Source of the DNA: Crotophaga sulcirostris
Taxonomy: Eukaryota > Chordata > Aves > Cuculiformes > Crotophagidae
Direction: 5' to 3'
DNA length: 64,000 bases
NCBI GenBank assembly: GCA_013397455.1
Contig: VYZB01000214.1
Location: 152,731 to 216,730, forward strand
Made by a program: the position numbers and the translations under genes. The notes beneath the pieces were generated by a model. That model was not told the DNA's origin. It saw nothing but the letters and a program-made list of their open reading frames with translations, and made no database searches. Below, in pieces: positions 1-13,170 of this stretch. Within the stretch, counting starts at the first letter, position 1. Each line of letters starts with the position of its first letter.

Positions 1-944
1 CGTGTCTTGTGGGTGGGTTGATCCCCACAGTGTCCCTCCACCAGGTTGCCTTTTTCTCCCTGGCAGCCCCATGTGTTCCTGCACTGCTCAGTCACCACAG
101 CACTGCTTGAGAGAAAGTGCCAGGAGCTGCACACTGTGATGGGCTCTTCCTCACCAGCAAAATGCCATTATTCATGCAAGGTTTAATCACTGGACTTAGA
201 GATGCCAGCCACAGACCCTCAGACACGACATTTAACATCCCAAAGCCATTTATCACTCAGCACCCTTATCCTGGTTTAAAATCCCCAAGTCACAAGGCAA
301 ACAACTTAGTGGTTCATTTTTCTGTGCTTTTGTATGTTTCTGACTGCCTTTCTCCTTCTGTCTATTCAACTGCTTCAATTAGCTTCCCCAGCGATCCCAA
401 TCTCCGCCACTCTCCTCAGCCCCACCATTGTATCCCTACAATACCTCTGGGGCTGCCCCATCCAAGCATGTCCATACCAGTTTCCCCATCAATTCCTCCA
501 CAATTTAGCAGGGCCATCTGATTCACAGATTTTATGTGTGCCCCGATAGCAGAGACCCCAGCGAGCTGCTCTGGCTGCCTTAGCATTTTAAACAGATTTG
601 TCCTGAACTGGTAAGCTGAAAAGCGCTTATTTCTACAGAAAAGGAGATGACATCAGCTGATGTGGGATAACCATGACAACCTCCCCAGATCAGCAGGGAC
701 ACATGCTATTTGAATAAGTAAGGAAAGTTTAACTCTCAACAACTTTCCAGGCAGGAAATATCCAGTTTGAACTGAATTGAATTGACAGAGTGAGTGCATC
801 TATGCCTTTGCATGCCTTTCACCTGTGCTCCTGCCTGTATTTTGATGAATTAAAGACTCCTACAACCTCAACAAGGTTGTAGTGCTGGTGGGAGGAAAAG
901 CTTCCAAAACGGCATTTGGCATTGCTACTTTACACAGAGCTGAC
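1..944. other. Intergenic, no gene seen
   Basis: The 134-codon frame at 117-521 has no family signature and overlaps a second frame, so I do not call it. A perfect 9-base-stem hairpin with a 5-base loop sits at 860-882 (ctacaacct / aggttgtag). Confidence 0.6.
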
Positions 945-1485
945 ATCACAGTATCACAATACCACAGTATCACAAGGTTGGAAAGGGCCTCTGAGATCAT
1001 CGAGTCCAACCCATAACCCAACACCAACACCAACCCATCATCTAAACCCTGGCACTGAGTGCCTCAGCCAATCTCCTCTTAAACACCTCCAGGGTTGGTG
1101 ACTCCACCACCTCCCTGGGCAGTGCATTCCAATGGCCAATCACCCTTTCAGGGAAGAACTTTTTCCTAATATCAAGCCTAAACTTTCCCTGATGAAGCTT
1201 GAGTCCATGTCCTCTAGTTCTGTCCCTGGTCACCTGAGAGAAGAGACCAACCCCTGCCTGACTCCAACCTTCTTTTAGGCAGTTGTAGAGAGCAATAAGG
1301 TCTCCCCTGAGCCTCCTCTTCTCCAGGCTAAACAGCCCCAGCTCCCTCAGTCGCTCCTCACAGGGCTTGTGCTCCAAACCCTTCACCATCTTCATTGCTC
1401 TCCTCTGGACACACTCCAGTATCCTGACATCTTTCCCAAACTGAGGGGCCCAGAAGTGCACATAGGCCTCAAGGTTAGACATGCA
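945..1485 (-). mobile_element. CR1 LINE, 5'-truncated, ACAGTATC-tail type
   Basis: The 3' tail is on the left (two to three degenerate copies of CACAGTAT), followed by the typical ggttggaaagg 3' end. An open frame at 1042-1482 (minus) still encodes 146 residues of the C-terminal part of the CR1 second ORF, with [18 protein letters not shown], the [20 protein letters not shown] block, [19 protein letters not shown] and [18 protein letters not shown]. No stop breaks this part, which suggests a fairly young copy. It cannot move by itself because the endonuclease and polymerase regions are absent. Confidence 0.93.
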
Positions 1486-1576
1486 GATAAAGAGGATACT
1501 TCTTCAATTTGTTTTCTAGCAGGTTTGTAGCAGCATCAAGCAATTGACAGTTTTGCCTAAGAAAGTCCAGATCAAG

Positions 1577-2008
1577 TCCTGAGGAGGCCATGAATGATCC
1601 AAGGGCTGGAATACCACCTGTAAAAGGACAGGTTGAGAGAGTTTGGGTTGTTCAGCCTGGAGAAGAGAAGGCTCTGGGAAGAACTCAGAGCAGCCTCCCA
1701 GGAAAGCTGGGGAAGGGCTCTTGATCAGGGAGTGCAGGGACAGTATGAGGAGGAATGGTTTTAAGGTGAAAAAGGGGAGATTGAGGTGAGATCTTAGGGA
1801 GAAATGTTTTCCTGTGAGGGTGGGGAGGCCCTGGTACAGGTTTCCCAGAGAAGTGGTGGCTGCCCTATCCCTGGAGGTGTTCAAGGCCAGGCTGGATGGG
1901 GCTTGGAGTCCCCTGATCCACGGTTAAGTGTCCCTGCCCATGGCAGAGAGTTGGAACTGGATGGGCTTTAATGTCCCTTCCAACCAAATAGATTCCATGA
2001 GTCTATGG
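1577..2008 (+). mobile_element. CR1 LINE 3' fragment, ATTCTATG-tail type
   Basis: It begins in the block around gaggaggcca and shows cagcctggagaagagaaggc, the ggtttcccagagaagtggtgg region and ccatgagtctatgg at the 3' end, a decayed ATTCTATG tail. The reading frame is broken. It lies only about 90 bases from the opposite-strand CR1 at 945-1485. Confidence 0.9.
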
Positions 2009-3861
2009 TTTGACACATGATGGGACTTCATGAATCAGGCTCCTTGCCTTTAATCATCTGCTTATAAAGCAGAGAACTGAAAGCATCTCAAAGCTTGGAT
2101 TTGGATCCAAACCCATAACAAACCCATCTTCTAAATACCATCTTCCTTCAGGAAGGACTCCGTACCTGATCAGTATGTTCTTGCTCAAAGTGAGGTGGAA
2201 ACATTTTGAAATGGGCTGGGGTGCAGAATCACGAGATGGTGTGCTGGATCCAGAGAGATTAATTCTCCACTGCCACAGTTTCGAGGCATGGTTGCAGTCT
2301 GCAAAGCCACATATTTATTTTCTACACTGTTGTTTTCCAACATATAAACTCTTTATTAAAATAAATAAGTGTAGGAGGATTAGCCTTCTGGATCCAGAGT
2401 CTCTTACTCCCCAGTTCTTCATAATGGTGTATTTATAAAACACATGTGTCCCATTTTGGGGCAATTTAAAGTTTGCCTAGTACATAAATGCTTCATTAAA
2501 ACAGCTGCTCACAATCTGTTATTATAAATATTTTCCGTCCCTTTCTGATCTTCGTGAAAGGAGGCCAAGGCTGGAGCTGTGGATCCAGCAGCCCGCATAC
2601 CGGAGGTGCTCACGATTTACGTTCACATGCACACTTCAGGGCTCCAGCCTCCTATCCATTGCTCACTTCCAGGCTCTGGGAACAGCTATTTTGCACCACT
2701 TGGGTTCTTCCAGATGGAGAAACCTCCAAGAGATGAGGGCAAAAGGGAAAATACCTGAGTTTGCAGGAGCCCTCCTGAGCATTTCTGTGCCACAGGACTT
2801 GACTGGGAGCAGTTACTGGGACACTTCCATCCAGCGCTGATGTGACCACTGCCAAAAAGGAGGGGTCCCTTCCCCACTGCATGCCCCTGCCCACCTGCTC
2901 CTCCTCCAGTCCTTGCACCAGCCCTACAGCACACTGGATTCAGAAACTGGTTCACCTGGCAAAAAAATCCTCCCCCCTTTTTCTCACCCCTGTTTCAAGT
3001 ATAGAAGTATTCAAGTTAAAAAAATGCATCTAAGCAGAACAACAACAAAAAATAACGTAACATTAAGGATGCAATCCAGATTGGGCAGCTCCAACCCTAA
3101 TAAACACTCCCAGCCTGAAAACAGCAGGGCAAATAGAACTCACATACACAAGAAACATCTCCACAACTATAAACAACATCTTAATCTGAGACAGGAAGGT
3201 CCCAAGTGGGCTAGCCCAGAGAAGGAAAATCTCCTCCTCCTAACAAATCCCTGGCAGTATTGAACAAAAAGTTTCACTGGCCCAAAAGATCTGTTTGACT
3301 TGGAAAAATTAATGATGCCCAGAAAGTCAGTCTCCTTGGGATCAGGAGGCTCAATTCCACCTTTCATTAAACCCCTGCCCTTCTACAATAACTGCAACCA
3401 AGTCAGCAAGGTCACATCTGATTCGTACTGGGACTGGGGATGAAACATGAACCACAGGCTCAGACCATTAATCCTGTTATCTGGCTGCCTCCCTGCATCA
3501 ATCCAGAGAGGAGGAAGCTTCTTTATCTCAGTTCTATGCCTCATGATGAAATAATTCAACTGGATTAAATCAGCTCTTTGGGTGTATCAATCATGCTATT
3601 GTCCCCAGAGCAGGAAGTTTCCTCCTCAGCCTTTAGCCACCTCTGCCCTGACCCATATTCCAAGGACTTCCCTGCACATTTTGTTCATGCCTGCATGTTG
3701 CATTTGCTTATGCAAGCAGCTGTGTCCTGTGAGCAAGAGCAACAAAAAAGCTAGTAAACAATAAAGTCAATAACTATTAAAATCATCCAGGTTCTAAGAG
3801 ACGCAGGCAGCAACACCTAAGGACATTTTCAATGGAAGCACCTTATAATTTGCTAAAAATT
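2009..3861. other. Intergenic, no gene seen
   Basis: Unique DNA. Short open frames around 2550-3260 overlap on both strands without motifs. A+T-rich stretches occur at 2330-2540. Confidence 0.55.
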
Positions 3862-4458
3862 ACAGAATCATAGAATCATTAGGTTTGGAAAAGACCTCCA
3901 AGATCATCCAGTCCTGCCACAAGCACAACCATGCGTACTAAACCATGTCTTGAAGTGCCACATCTACATGGTTTTTGAACACCTCCAGAGATGGAGACTC
4001 CACCACAGCTCTGGGTAGCTACTTTCAATGCTTCACCACTCTTTCAGTAAAGATATTTTTCCTAATATCCAGTCTAAACCTTCCCTGGCACAACTTGAGG
4101 TCATTTCCTCTCATTCTATTGCTTATTACATGGCAGAAGAGACCAGCACCCACCTCACTACAACCTCCTGTCAGGCAGTTGTAGAAAGCGATGAGGTCTG
4201 CCCTCAGCCTCCTCTTCTCCAGACTGAACAGCCCCAGGTCCCTCAGCATCTCCTCATAAGACTTTTTCTCCAGTCCCTTCCCCTGCTCTGTTGCTCTTCT
4301 CCCAACACGCTCCAGCCCCTCAATGTCTTTCTTGTAGAAAGGGGCCAAAACCGAATGTAGGATTTGAGATGTGGCCTCACCAGCACCGAATACAGGGCAT
4401 GATCACTTCCTTGCTCCTGCTGACCACACCATTTTTGACAGAAGCTAGAATGCTCTCC
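3862..4458 (-). mobile_element. CR1 LINE fragment, older ATTCTATG-tail type
   Basis: It starts with acagaatcatagaatcatt and the sequence aggtttggaaaagacc, then runs through the C-terminal CR1 coding region to the ggcctcaccagcaccg block near 4380-4400. The minus-strand translation at 4025-4348 keeps [20 protein letters not shown] and [10 protein letters not shown] but the frame shifts afterwards. The divergence suggests an old subfamily. Confidence 0.9.
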
Positions 4459-6880
4459 AAACATGGTACCTTGGAGCTTTGAAACTAACACTGAGCACCT
4501 GCCTGAACAGAAGTCCCACTCAGGGATCCACATCTTCAGAAGATGTTGACTGTCAGTATGACCTATGCAGTATCAGATGCTGCAAATCTCTCCAAGGCAG
4601 CCTCAGAGCAAGGCACCAGGTAGACAGACTGCCCATGCAGCTTCTCAGCAAAGAGTCCTTATGTGAGAGCTGGAAAACCCAGGGAGTACAACAAATAGAC
4701 TAGACAACAGCAGGTACAGCTCTTTACTAAAACCACTGGAAACATTGGGTTCTCCAAAGCAAAAGCTTTTTTCTTTAAACTGTTTCTTGCCATGCAGATG
4801 AAAGCAAAATCTACATCCCACTTTGGCTCAGTTGCTATGCTCTGAGAGATAGAAAAACAGACAACAGAGGAACAATTTTTCCCCAGTTTGTAACTTGCAG
4901 TGATGTTGCAAGGCTTACGGGATGAGTTCGGGGTAGTTGGTGGTGCTGCTTGTCCAGCAGTGCAGTTAGAGGTAGGGAAAAAGCACAGGAGCAGCATTTC
5001 TTCTGGGATCTTTGCAACTGAAAGTGCTCATGTTCTTTAAGCAGAAAATATCTCCTCCTTCCCAAATGACTCCAGAGATGCCAAGAAGCCCTCGCTGCTC
5101 CTCACTAAACCACACCTAAACTCACAACAGGGAATGAATTGCTTCTGTTTAGCAGAGACGCAATGCAGGGGGATTCTGGGGGAGAGAAGAAAAAGGGATA
5201 AGAAAGGATCAATCGTTGGGCTACGTGGGATTTGGAATGTGGATGTGTGAACTTTACAGCAATGAAATAGGCTTTCCATAGCATTATTTACTCTCCCAAT
5301 ACAGAGATAAACCATCACTTCCTTGCAATGCTCTCTTCCAAGTTAGAGCAGTGAGAAACATGACAAAAAGGCATTCCCATTCCAATTCATGTGCTCCCCC
5401 CCACCCCCAAACACACATTTGCTTTGAGCCTCAGGTTAACAAAAACCACAAAGCCCCACTTAGCCAAAACCACAACATTTTCCTTGATTTGGGGTCAAAA
5501 CTGACAAGTTATGCCTGTTTTCCTCCTGCAGCCATCAATCTTCTCAGGTTCACTCTCCGAGCACCTCAGTTATATTGAAAAGTTCACAGACCTGGCACAA
5601 GCTTGGGATTTGTTATTAAATCTGCCAGATTTCAGGTTTGATTTATGGCTCTTTCATATGGCCACGATATCGAGTAGAGACAGGCCCTGCAGTGCATGCT
5701 GTGAGGCATCCATAAAGCTGTAAACTCTGAAGCCAAAAGGGACCACTTAGATCTGGTCTGACCCCCAGTGTGAGTGCAGAGCAGCCACCTCGCCAGGGGC
5801 AGCAGGGCTGTAGCCTTTAACGATGCTTTTGGATTTTCTGTTTCTGCCCCTCTCTGTGGTTTCCAGGGGCTGCTTGCAGTGGAAAGGACCTCATGGAGAG
5901 AAGCAAGAGGGAAGGATCCCTCACTGTGCCCTCCGTTCTCCTGTGGCTTGGCAGATTTCTGCAGCAATGCTTGACACTGCAAGGAGAGCACAGGAAGGTG
6001 AAGCTGTTCCTCTTATCACGTTGTGAGTTATCAACCTTCTCCCCCAGTCAGAGTGTTTCAGCTCCATGTGTGATCATGCCATTGTTTTTTTCACTTTGGT
6101 CCAGAAGGGTCACTGCCTTTTTGCATTCTGCCTCGTGCCTCTGCATTCAGCAACAAGACTCTTTCCCCCAGCTCCCCTGGGACACCACGGATGCACAGGA
6201 ACAGGGCAAGATCCTTGCTGCATTACACCAGCTCATTACACTGGTGTTCACTGCACTGCTTTGAGGTAACTCCCTTCCGGGACCAAAAGTTGTGATTTCA
6301 AGCACTTCCTCAGGATTACAGAGTAGGACAGGGTTGTACACACATAGTCCTGTCCTTGAAGACCTGTTTGCTATCTCCACCCCAGCGCTCCGCAGGGACT
6401 CAGCCCCATCCATGGACCCCACCTGCCCTTCAACTCAAACCCTCACCACACCTCTCCCTACTCTTGCAGCCCCCAAAACCTCCTCTCACACAAAGTCAAC
6501 CTAAAACTCATTCTCCCAGCTCAATAATTTCAAAGTTCCTCATCAGGACAGGCAGCCCCAACACAACAAAGTGAGTCAGATCCCAGAAGTCCCAGGCACT
6601 GGCCACCCCGCAGCAGCAGGGAACATCACTGCTGTTCCCAGAGGGATTGGATGCTGGAGAGATTCTCTGTGGTCTTCAATAGGCCTAAATTAGGAAGCAC
6701 TTGGTTTTCTCCATGGGTTTTCACCGTAAAACTCCCTCAAAGCCTCAGAGTCTCTGTGAATAAGCAGAGCTGTTACCAACCATAATCCACTGTGCACTCA
6801 CCAACCCAAATGCAACCAGGGCCTCAAAACTCCCTGTTCCTTTGCACATCCTCCCAGAGAGGCCTGATCCCATGTTGGAC
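4459..6880. other. Intergenic, no gene seen
   Basis: Unique DNA with chance frames on both strands (for example 4659-4997 minus and 5893-6264 plus) that show no family motif. Confidence 0.55.
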
Positions 6881-6950
6881 ACAGAATCATAGAATCATAG
6901 AATGGTTTGGGTTGGAGGGGACAGTAAAGATCTTTCAGTTCCCCCCCATG
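6881..6950 (-). mobile_element. CR1 LINE 3' end, very short
   Basis: Only about 70 bases remain: two to three copies of the CATAGAAT tail followed by ggtttgggttggaggggac, then a break after the ccccccc run. Confidence 0.85.
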
Positions 6951-8269
6951 GCATTATTTGAAACATCACAGCTGTTGCATTGAGTTATCACACACTGGCA
7001 CCAGCTCAGCTCTGAAGTCCAGGAAGTGCTGGGGCAAAGGGTGCCCAAAGCCTTCCAGCCAGCGGCGCTGGGTGCTGCAGAGGAAGGTAGAAAAAATAAT
7101 AAACAAATAAATCCCACACCAAAAAAACCCCTCTCAGGATTCCTGTTAACACGACCCATGGTGGAAACAACAATTGGGACCGACTGACGTTAACCCAGGA
7201 GATAAACCTGTGAGCTTCCAGAGGTCTCAGAGAGAATATAGCAAGTGTGGAGAGGAAAGAGTAACAAGCATGCACAGGAAACCCTGATGCTTTGTCCCTG
7301 AGCTGTGTGGCCAGCATTAAGAGTGTTTCTTTCTTGGATTTGCAAGGTGACATTTACATTACTTTTGTATATTTTATGTGTTTGTGAATACATATATATA
7401 AAATAAATATAATTTATTAGTTTTACGACTTAAACTCCAAAGAAGCCAGGGGCAATCTGCAGAGTCGCGGGGCGAGTCACTGCCAGGGTTTCAGGAGCTG
7501 TCCCAGGGGCCCCATTTGCAGTTATAACAACACATTTTATCTCTGCACAGGCAGGAAAGGGGGGGTGCAGCGCGCCGGTGAGACGGAAGCGCGTGCTGGC
7601 AGGGAATCAGATGAGGTATATTAAGGAGATCATAAGCAGAGATTACACACTTGGCAACTGCTTTGCACCGTGCCCGCCATTTATGAAGCTCAGGCTCCCT
7701 CGGGGGGGATTGCTTGCTGTCCCACAACGCCTTAGGTGGTTTAGTCTAAAAGCCCATCCTGCCAGGAAGCCCTGGCATGGCTGAGCTGCCTCGTGCTCTC
7801 CCCTTTTGGGTTTCGGTGAAACTCTCCTCACCAGAAGAGGCTCAGCACAAGGGGAAGCACTCCAGCCCCAGCCCTTCACAGCTTCCGAGGAGTCCAAGTG
7901 CTGCGCATCCGGCGCTCCAAGTGGGTGGTACGCGCGACTGCCAAGTTTTCATGTTGAATAGTACCATTGCAGCACTAATTTTTTTTCTTTCCTTTTTTAA
8001 AGACAACCAGCTGCATGGCAAACACCCGTGAGAGCTCAGCCAGGGCCACCGCCTTGCACAAGAGAGACCTGGCCAGCACCTGCTCAGGTAGCAGTGCTGC
8101 CTCTAACAGAGCCCACACTGCTCCTTTTGGATGGGTTCTTAGCTAACCTGCACCCTTGCTTTAAAACCCTTGGAAACCCAGATGGTTCTGATGCAAAGTT
8201 ACTAGCATTGAGAAATTCTTGATTTGACACTGCAGCATTGTGGAGAAGGGAAAATATGGAAACATAAAT
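6951..8269. other. Intergenic; possible conserved non-coding stretch
   Basis: Unique DNA. An A+T-rich run lies at 7380-7420. The stretch around 7570-7700 mixes CpG-containing and A+T-rich sequence and is free of repeats. It looks like the kind of sequence that is often conserved, but this cannot be tested here. Confidence 0.4.
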
Positions 8270-8928
8270 CATAGAATCATAGAATGGATTGGGTTGGAAG
8301 GGACATTAAAGATATCCAGTTCCAACCCTCTGCCACAGGCAGGAACACCTCCCACTGGATCAGGGGGCTCAAAGCCCCATCCAACCTGGCCTTGAACACC
8401 TCCAGGGATGGGGCAGCCCCCACTGCTCTGGGCAACCTGGGCCAGGACCTCCCCACTCTCATTGGGAAGAATTTCTCCCTAATGTCTCATCTAAACCTTC
8501 ACTCTTCCAATCTAAAGCCGTCCCCCTCATCCTGTCCCAGCACTCCCTGATCAAGAGCCCCTCCCCAGCTTTCCTGGAGCCCCTTTCAGTACTGGAAGAC
8601 TACTCTAAGGTCTCCTTGGAGCTTTCTCTTCTCCAGGTTGAACAACTCCAACTCTCTCAGCCTGTCCTCGTACAGGAGATGCTCCAGCCCTCAGATTATC
8701 TCCGTGGCCTCCTCTGGACTCACTCCAACAGCTCCAGGCCCTTCCTGTGCTGAGGACTCCAGAACTGGACACAGGGCTCCAGGTGGGGCCTCACCAGAGT
8801 GGAGCAGAGGGGCAGAAAACCCCTTCCTCCCCTGCTGGTCCCACAGCTTTGGATGCAGCCCAGGACACCGTTGGCTTTCTGGGCTGTGAGCACACATTGC
8901 TGGTTCATGTTGAGCTTCATTTTCATTG
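8270..8928 (-). mobile_element. CR1 LINE fragment, ATTCTATG-tail type (about 660 bases)
   Basis: Starts with catagaatcatagaatgg and gggttggaagggac. It continues through the C-terminal coding region (decayed, several frames) and reaches the acacattgctggttcatg block near 8895. It is among the longest contiguous CR1 copies here. Confidence 0.93.
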
Positions 8929-10510
8929 AACGTTGAGCATTCATATGACCCATACAAAGCTTTTTCTACATTGCCTCTTCCACTTAATGACAAGTTGGCC
9001 AAAGCTTCACCCAGGTGAGCTCTGAATGTTGTATTTCATGTCTTAGTACAGTCAATCTCAGCCCTGGCTCCCACCAAAACTTCAAAAGCTTTGTGAAACA
9101 GCACTTAACTCTAAAAATGTTTGCTGTCTCACCGCAGTGACTCACTATTTTTATTCCAGCAAATGCTCACAAACTTCTGTTTGCTTTTGCAGATGCTCTC
9201 TGACTTCTCGCAATCATCCCTCTGCTCTTACTTTGGCACTTGAAGATTTCTTTGCAGCAACCCACAGGGCCACATCCTCCCTAGGTAACAGCTAAATTCA
9301 TCAGTGGTAACAGACCTGTGGCAAATGTAGGACCAAGGAAAATACTGTCCCTCCTCCTCTGTGAGGTTTGTCCACCTGGTTACCTGTGCTAGAATTTTAA
9401 TTAAGTCAGGTACAACTGCAGGAGAAAAACAATCTATCAGTAACCCCTCTGCACCAGCAAACCACTCAAATCACAGAGCAACAACTGTGGGAGGCAGGGA
9501 GGAAAAATCCAAACCGATCATTTTTAGTGATGATTTTTCAGGTGATGTGACTCCAACTGCCCAAAACAGGAAAGCAATCAACATCATCATCTCCAGCCAC
9601 CAAAGCTGAGTCTGTCTAGTCTATGCACTAAAGCTTCAGCAGGAGATACCAAATGAGGAAGTGAATTTCTTTGGCCAGTGTTGGGAGGAAATATAATTAG
9701 ATGACTGGAATAGACACTCCTGGACCTAAATTTAATAACCCCATGAAAATGCTGAAACACTTAGTTCAATAGTTCTGATTTAGACAGATACTGGGCTAAG
9801 ACTATTTATATATTAAAGTCCTCCAACTATTACTCATTTCTTTTTAGCTCTCTAGCTGTATGGCTTAATGAATGAGTTTTGTCCCAAATACATCCACATT
9901 CTCATGTGTTCTGTGCATTAATTCTCAAAAGACACTTCAGTAGAGGCTTTCTTATCTTTGCATTCATCAGCTGAAACTCCCCAGTGAGGTCATTTCCGAA
10001 GTTTTTAATAAAAAGAGACTTTTGATTCTCAGGGTCATTTTGCAAATTATATCTTCACTAATCTAGCGGAGGGCAAAATAGAAGTTGGAGTCAAAGAGTG
10101 TCTCTGACTCTTTTCAAGCACACGTGTCTTGAAGCTTTTAAAAATATACAATCATGCTGTTATAAATAGAGCATTCTTCTCTAAGGTCAAATGCTTAAAG
10201 TACAGGAAAACATCCCTTTATGCCTTTTTTATAATAATTATATGTTTTTTCTCCTCAGAATAAGAATGCACTAAAGTAGGACAAGGATTGCTCTTGGGGG
10301 CAGCATTTCACCCTGACTATTTTTACATTGTTGGAGGGTTAATGTGAACATCAGTGTCATTTCCTTTGTCAGACACTCCAACAGCACACCACCCAAAGCA
10401 GCAGCTAGCTAGTTACTCAAAAAGAGAATAAGAGCATAAAAGTCAAAAGAGTGAAGAGGAACAGTTTTCCACTGAGCCCTTTTAAAGGACACGAACACAG
10501 GAAAAAATTC
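8929..10510. other. Intergenic, A+T-rich, no gene seen
   Basis: Between 9610 and 10408 there is no open frame of 60 codons on either strand. No repeat recognised. Confidence 0.55.
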
Positions 10511-10728
10511 TGTTAGGAAAAAGTTCTTCCCTGAAAGGGTGATTGGCCATTGGAATGCGCTGCCCAGGGAGGTGGTGGAGTCACCAACCCTGGAGGTGTT
10601 TAAGAGGAGATTGGCTGAGGCACTCAGTGCCATGGTTTAGATGCTGGGTTGGTGTTGGTGTTGGGTTATGGGTTGGACTCGATGATCTCAGAGGTCCTTT
10701 CCAACCTTGTGATACTGTGATACTGTGA
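10511..10728 (+). mobile_element. CR1 LINE 3' end, ACAGTATC-tail type
   Basis: 5'-truncated at tgttaggaaaaagttcttcc. It encodes the [17 protein letters not shown] region and ends with gatactgtgatactgtga, two clear octamer tail copies. Confidence 0.93.
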
Positions 10729-12964
10729 ATATGGCATGGTAGGTTAAATTCCAGGTTTGAGGCTGTGATCAGTTCTCCTACACTAAAAGGTGCTCGAGCA
10801 TGTTGGAAACAGCAACTGTTCCACACAGATGAGGTTCCTGTACATCCACAAGCACAGCTGGACTGACCGACCAGGGCAGACAAAAGCAAAAGAGAAATTT
10901 GGATGATGGGCAAAAGCTCTTCAGAAACACTCTTATTTTCTCAAATCCCTACTCATGCTTTAAGGTAAATTTATGCTCCAGCTGTTCATCAAAGAATAGG
11001 AAACTTTAGCAACACATAAGGATTTTTCCAAGGGTTTTGCTGAATCTCAGTGACAGCTTACAAGTTTGTCCAATATTTATTAGGTGTTCTGAACATGCAA
11101 CCCAACAGGATCATTGCCCTCCTGCAAGGCTTTCAATCTGCAAATGAACATGCAAGCCTGCAACAGCACACTCTCTCCAGGTGTTACATTGCTCGTGTGA
11201 GTATTAAGAATTAATCTTCTGAGAAACTACTCAAAAACAACAGGACCAAACATTGTGGAAAGAAAACCAAGAGGTCAGTAAATAGTTGAGATGAGACAAG
11301 TATAAGGATCCTTAGAAAAGGTATTTCTTTACATAATGGTAACTTATACACAGCTTTCTTGGTTCTCCAGGTGCTACAGTCCCTCTTCCATCTTCAATAC
11401 TAAGTGACTTCCCTGGGCATGGATGAAGAGAGTGACCTCAGTTAGCTCTCTAACTGGCCTTACTCTGGAGGGATCTTGCACAGCAATTCATGCTTCTATA
11501 TCTAAGATCTCTCCTTTCCGGTCAGCTGAAGCTTTGCATAGAGATAACTCCTGTGACTGTGTGCCCAGGATCTGTTTGGAGGGCTGTAGAATCAACAGGA
11601 CAATGCATTTGCATGGTACACAAATCCAAGTTTTATAAAGAAAATTTAGTTCTTCCAGGGTCCATCAAACCAGCAAACAGAACCTGCAGTGTCCAGAGGT
11701 TATTTTAGCTCCTACTCTTGGATAGTGAAGGTACAAAGCCTTGTTTGTTTTCAAACAAAAGGGTCTGTCATGGGGTGTTCATGGGGTTTAGCTACTCCAT
11801 AGTCTTTCGGGTTCAACCTGAAATAAGGAAACACAAATCAGATAAAAGATGGAATTGCCTTTTATCTTGCTATCACTTCTGTGCCAGGCTGAGCTTGGCA
11901 ATCGCTGACAGAGAGTTGGTGAGGTCTTTGAGAGGAGTAAAACACATGCACCCTTCAATAAAAGCAGTAACAGGACACTGTAGGTTTACTGAGGCACACT
12001 TTGCTGTGATGACCTGCTAGTTATCTTGAGATTTAAAAGTCCCTTTTGGAACAGCACAGGGAAGGCTTAAATGCTTTTAGGACCTCAGATTTTGAGAAGG
12101 TGCCCTACAATGTAATAATGTAGATGCTTTCTTCAGGCTCCTTCATTCTTGTATTGATGCCAAGAGATTAAAAGAGTGTTGAGTGGTACTGAGCCTCTTG
12201 AGGGGTCATCAACATCACATGAGGTACTGGAGTTATTTTCACTGGGTCAAACCATCCTCACCTGCTGATGAGTAGGCAGGGGTCAGAGGAAGGTGCTGTG
12301 GTCATAGAAACACAACCCTCAGGGTCAATATTTCCTCTCCCTTCTCCAGGGCGCTTCAGGGTTCCCAAACAAGCTCAAAATAATTTTTCTGAAGCCCAGA
12401 GCAGCACCTCCTCCCAGTTGCTCTGCCCACCCTCACGACTGCAATGGAACTACAGTGGCAGTGCAAGGACGGCGTTTGCGGAGCTGTGCTAGAGGAGCCC
12501 TTGGCAACATGCACCATGTGTGAACTTTACCAGTCCCAAGACCAGTGCTCATTACTCATAAACACACCTCCTCCTTTCACATGCTCAGACAACTTCCCAC
12601 TGAAAGTACTCTCAGCTGTACACAACCCCAGCAGCTCAGTTGTTTCACAAAATTTGACACCCAAGGGCAATACGAATCTAACAACTCGTGCAGAAGGCAA
12701 ATATGGAAGTAGGGTGGTTTTTCCCACCCTGCACCAGCTCTGCCCTGGCCTGGCTTAACACTCCTGTGTTAAGCTAACTCAGCTGGCAAGGAGAATGGCT
12801 CCTAAGATTACAGACAGTCCCTGTAGTAGAAACAGAGGGATCCATGCCCACCATTACTTTTGCCATGGGTCACCTCAATTAAATCTTTCCAAATTGCATC
12901 CGTGCACGAAGCACAACAGCAATGGTAGGTATGTCACCACCAGCATCACCATGCATGGGAGACG
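10729..12964. other. Intergenic, no gene seen
   Basis: Unique DNA. Frames at 11423-12020 and 12268-12758 lack any family motif or splice context that I can support. Confidence 0.5.
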
Positions 12965-13170
12965 TATCACAGTACCACAGTATCACAAGGTTGGAAAGGA
13001 CCTCTGAGATCATCGAGTCCAACCTATAACCCAACACCAACACCAACCCAGCATCTAAACCCTGGCACTGAGTGCCTCATCCAATCTCCTCTTAAACACC
13101 TCCAGGGCTGGCGACTCCACCAGCTCCCTGGGCAGCGCATTCCAATGGCCAATCACCCTTTCAGTGAAAG
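12965..13170 (-). mobile_element. CR1 LINE 3' end, ACAGTATC-tail type
   Basis: Tail tatcacagtaccacagtatc, then caaggttggaaaggacctct, truncated within the block that encodes the RVIGHWN region. Very close in sequence to the copies at 945, 10511 and 50023. Confidence 0.92.

Noticed and set aside
860..882. Perfect 9-base hairpin
   Set aside because: As a terminator or RNA element: no T run, no neighbouring gene. Probably a chance palindrome.
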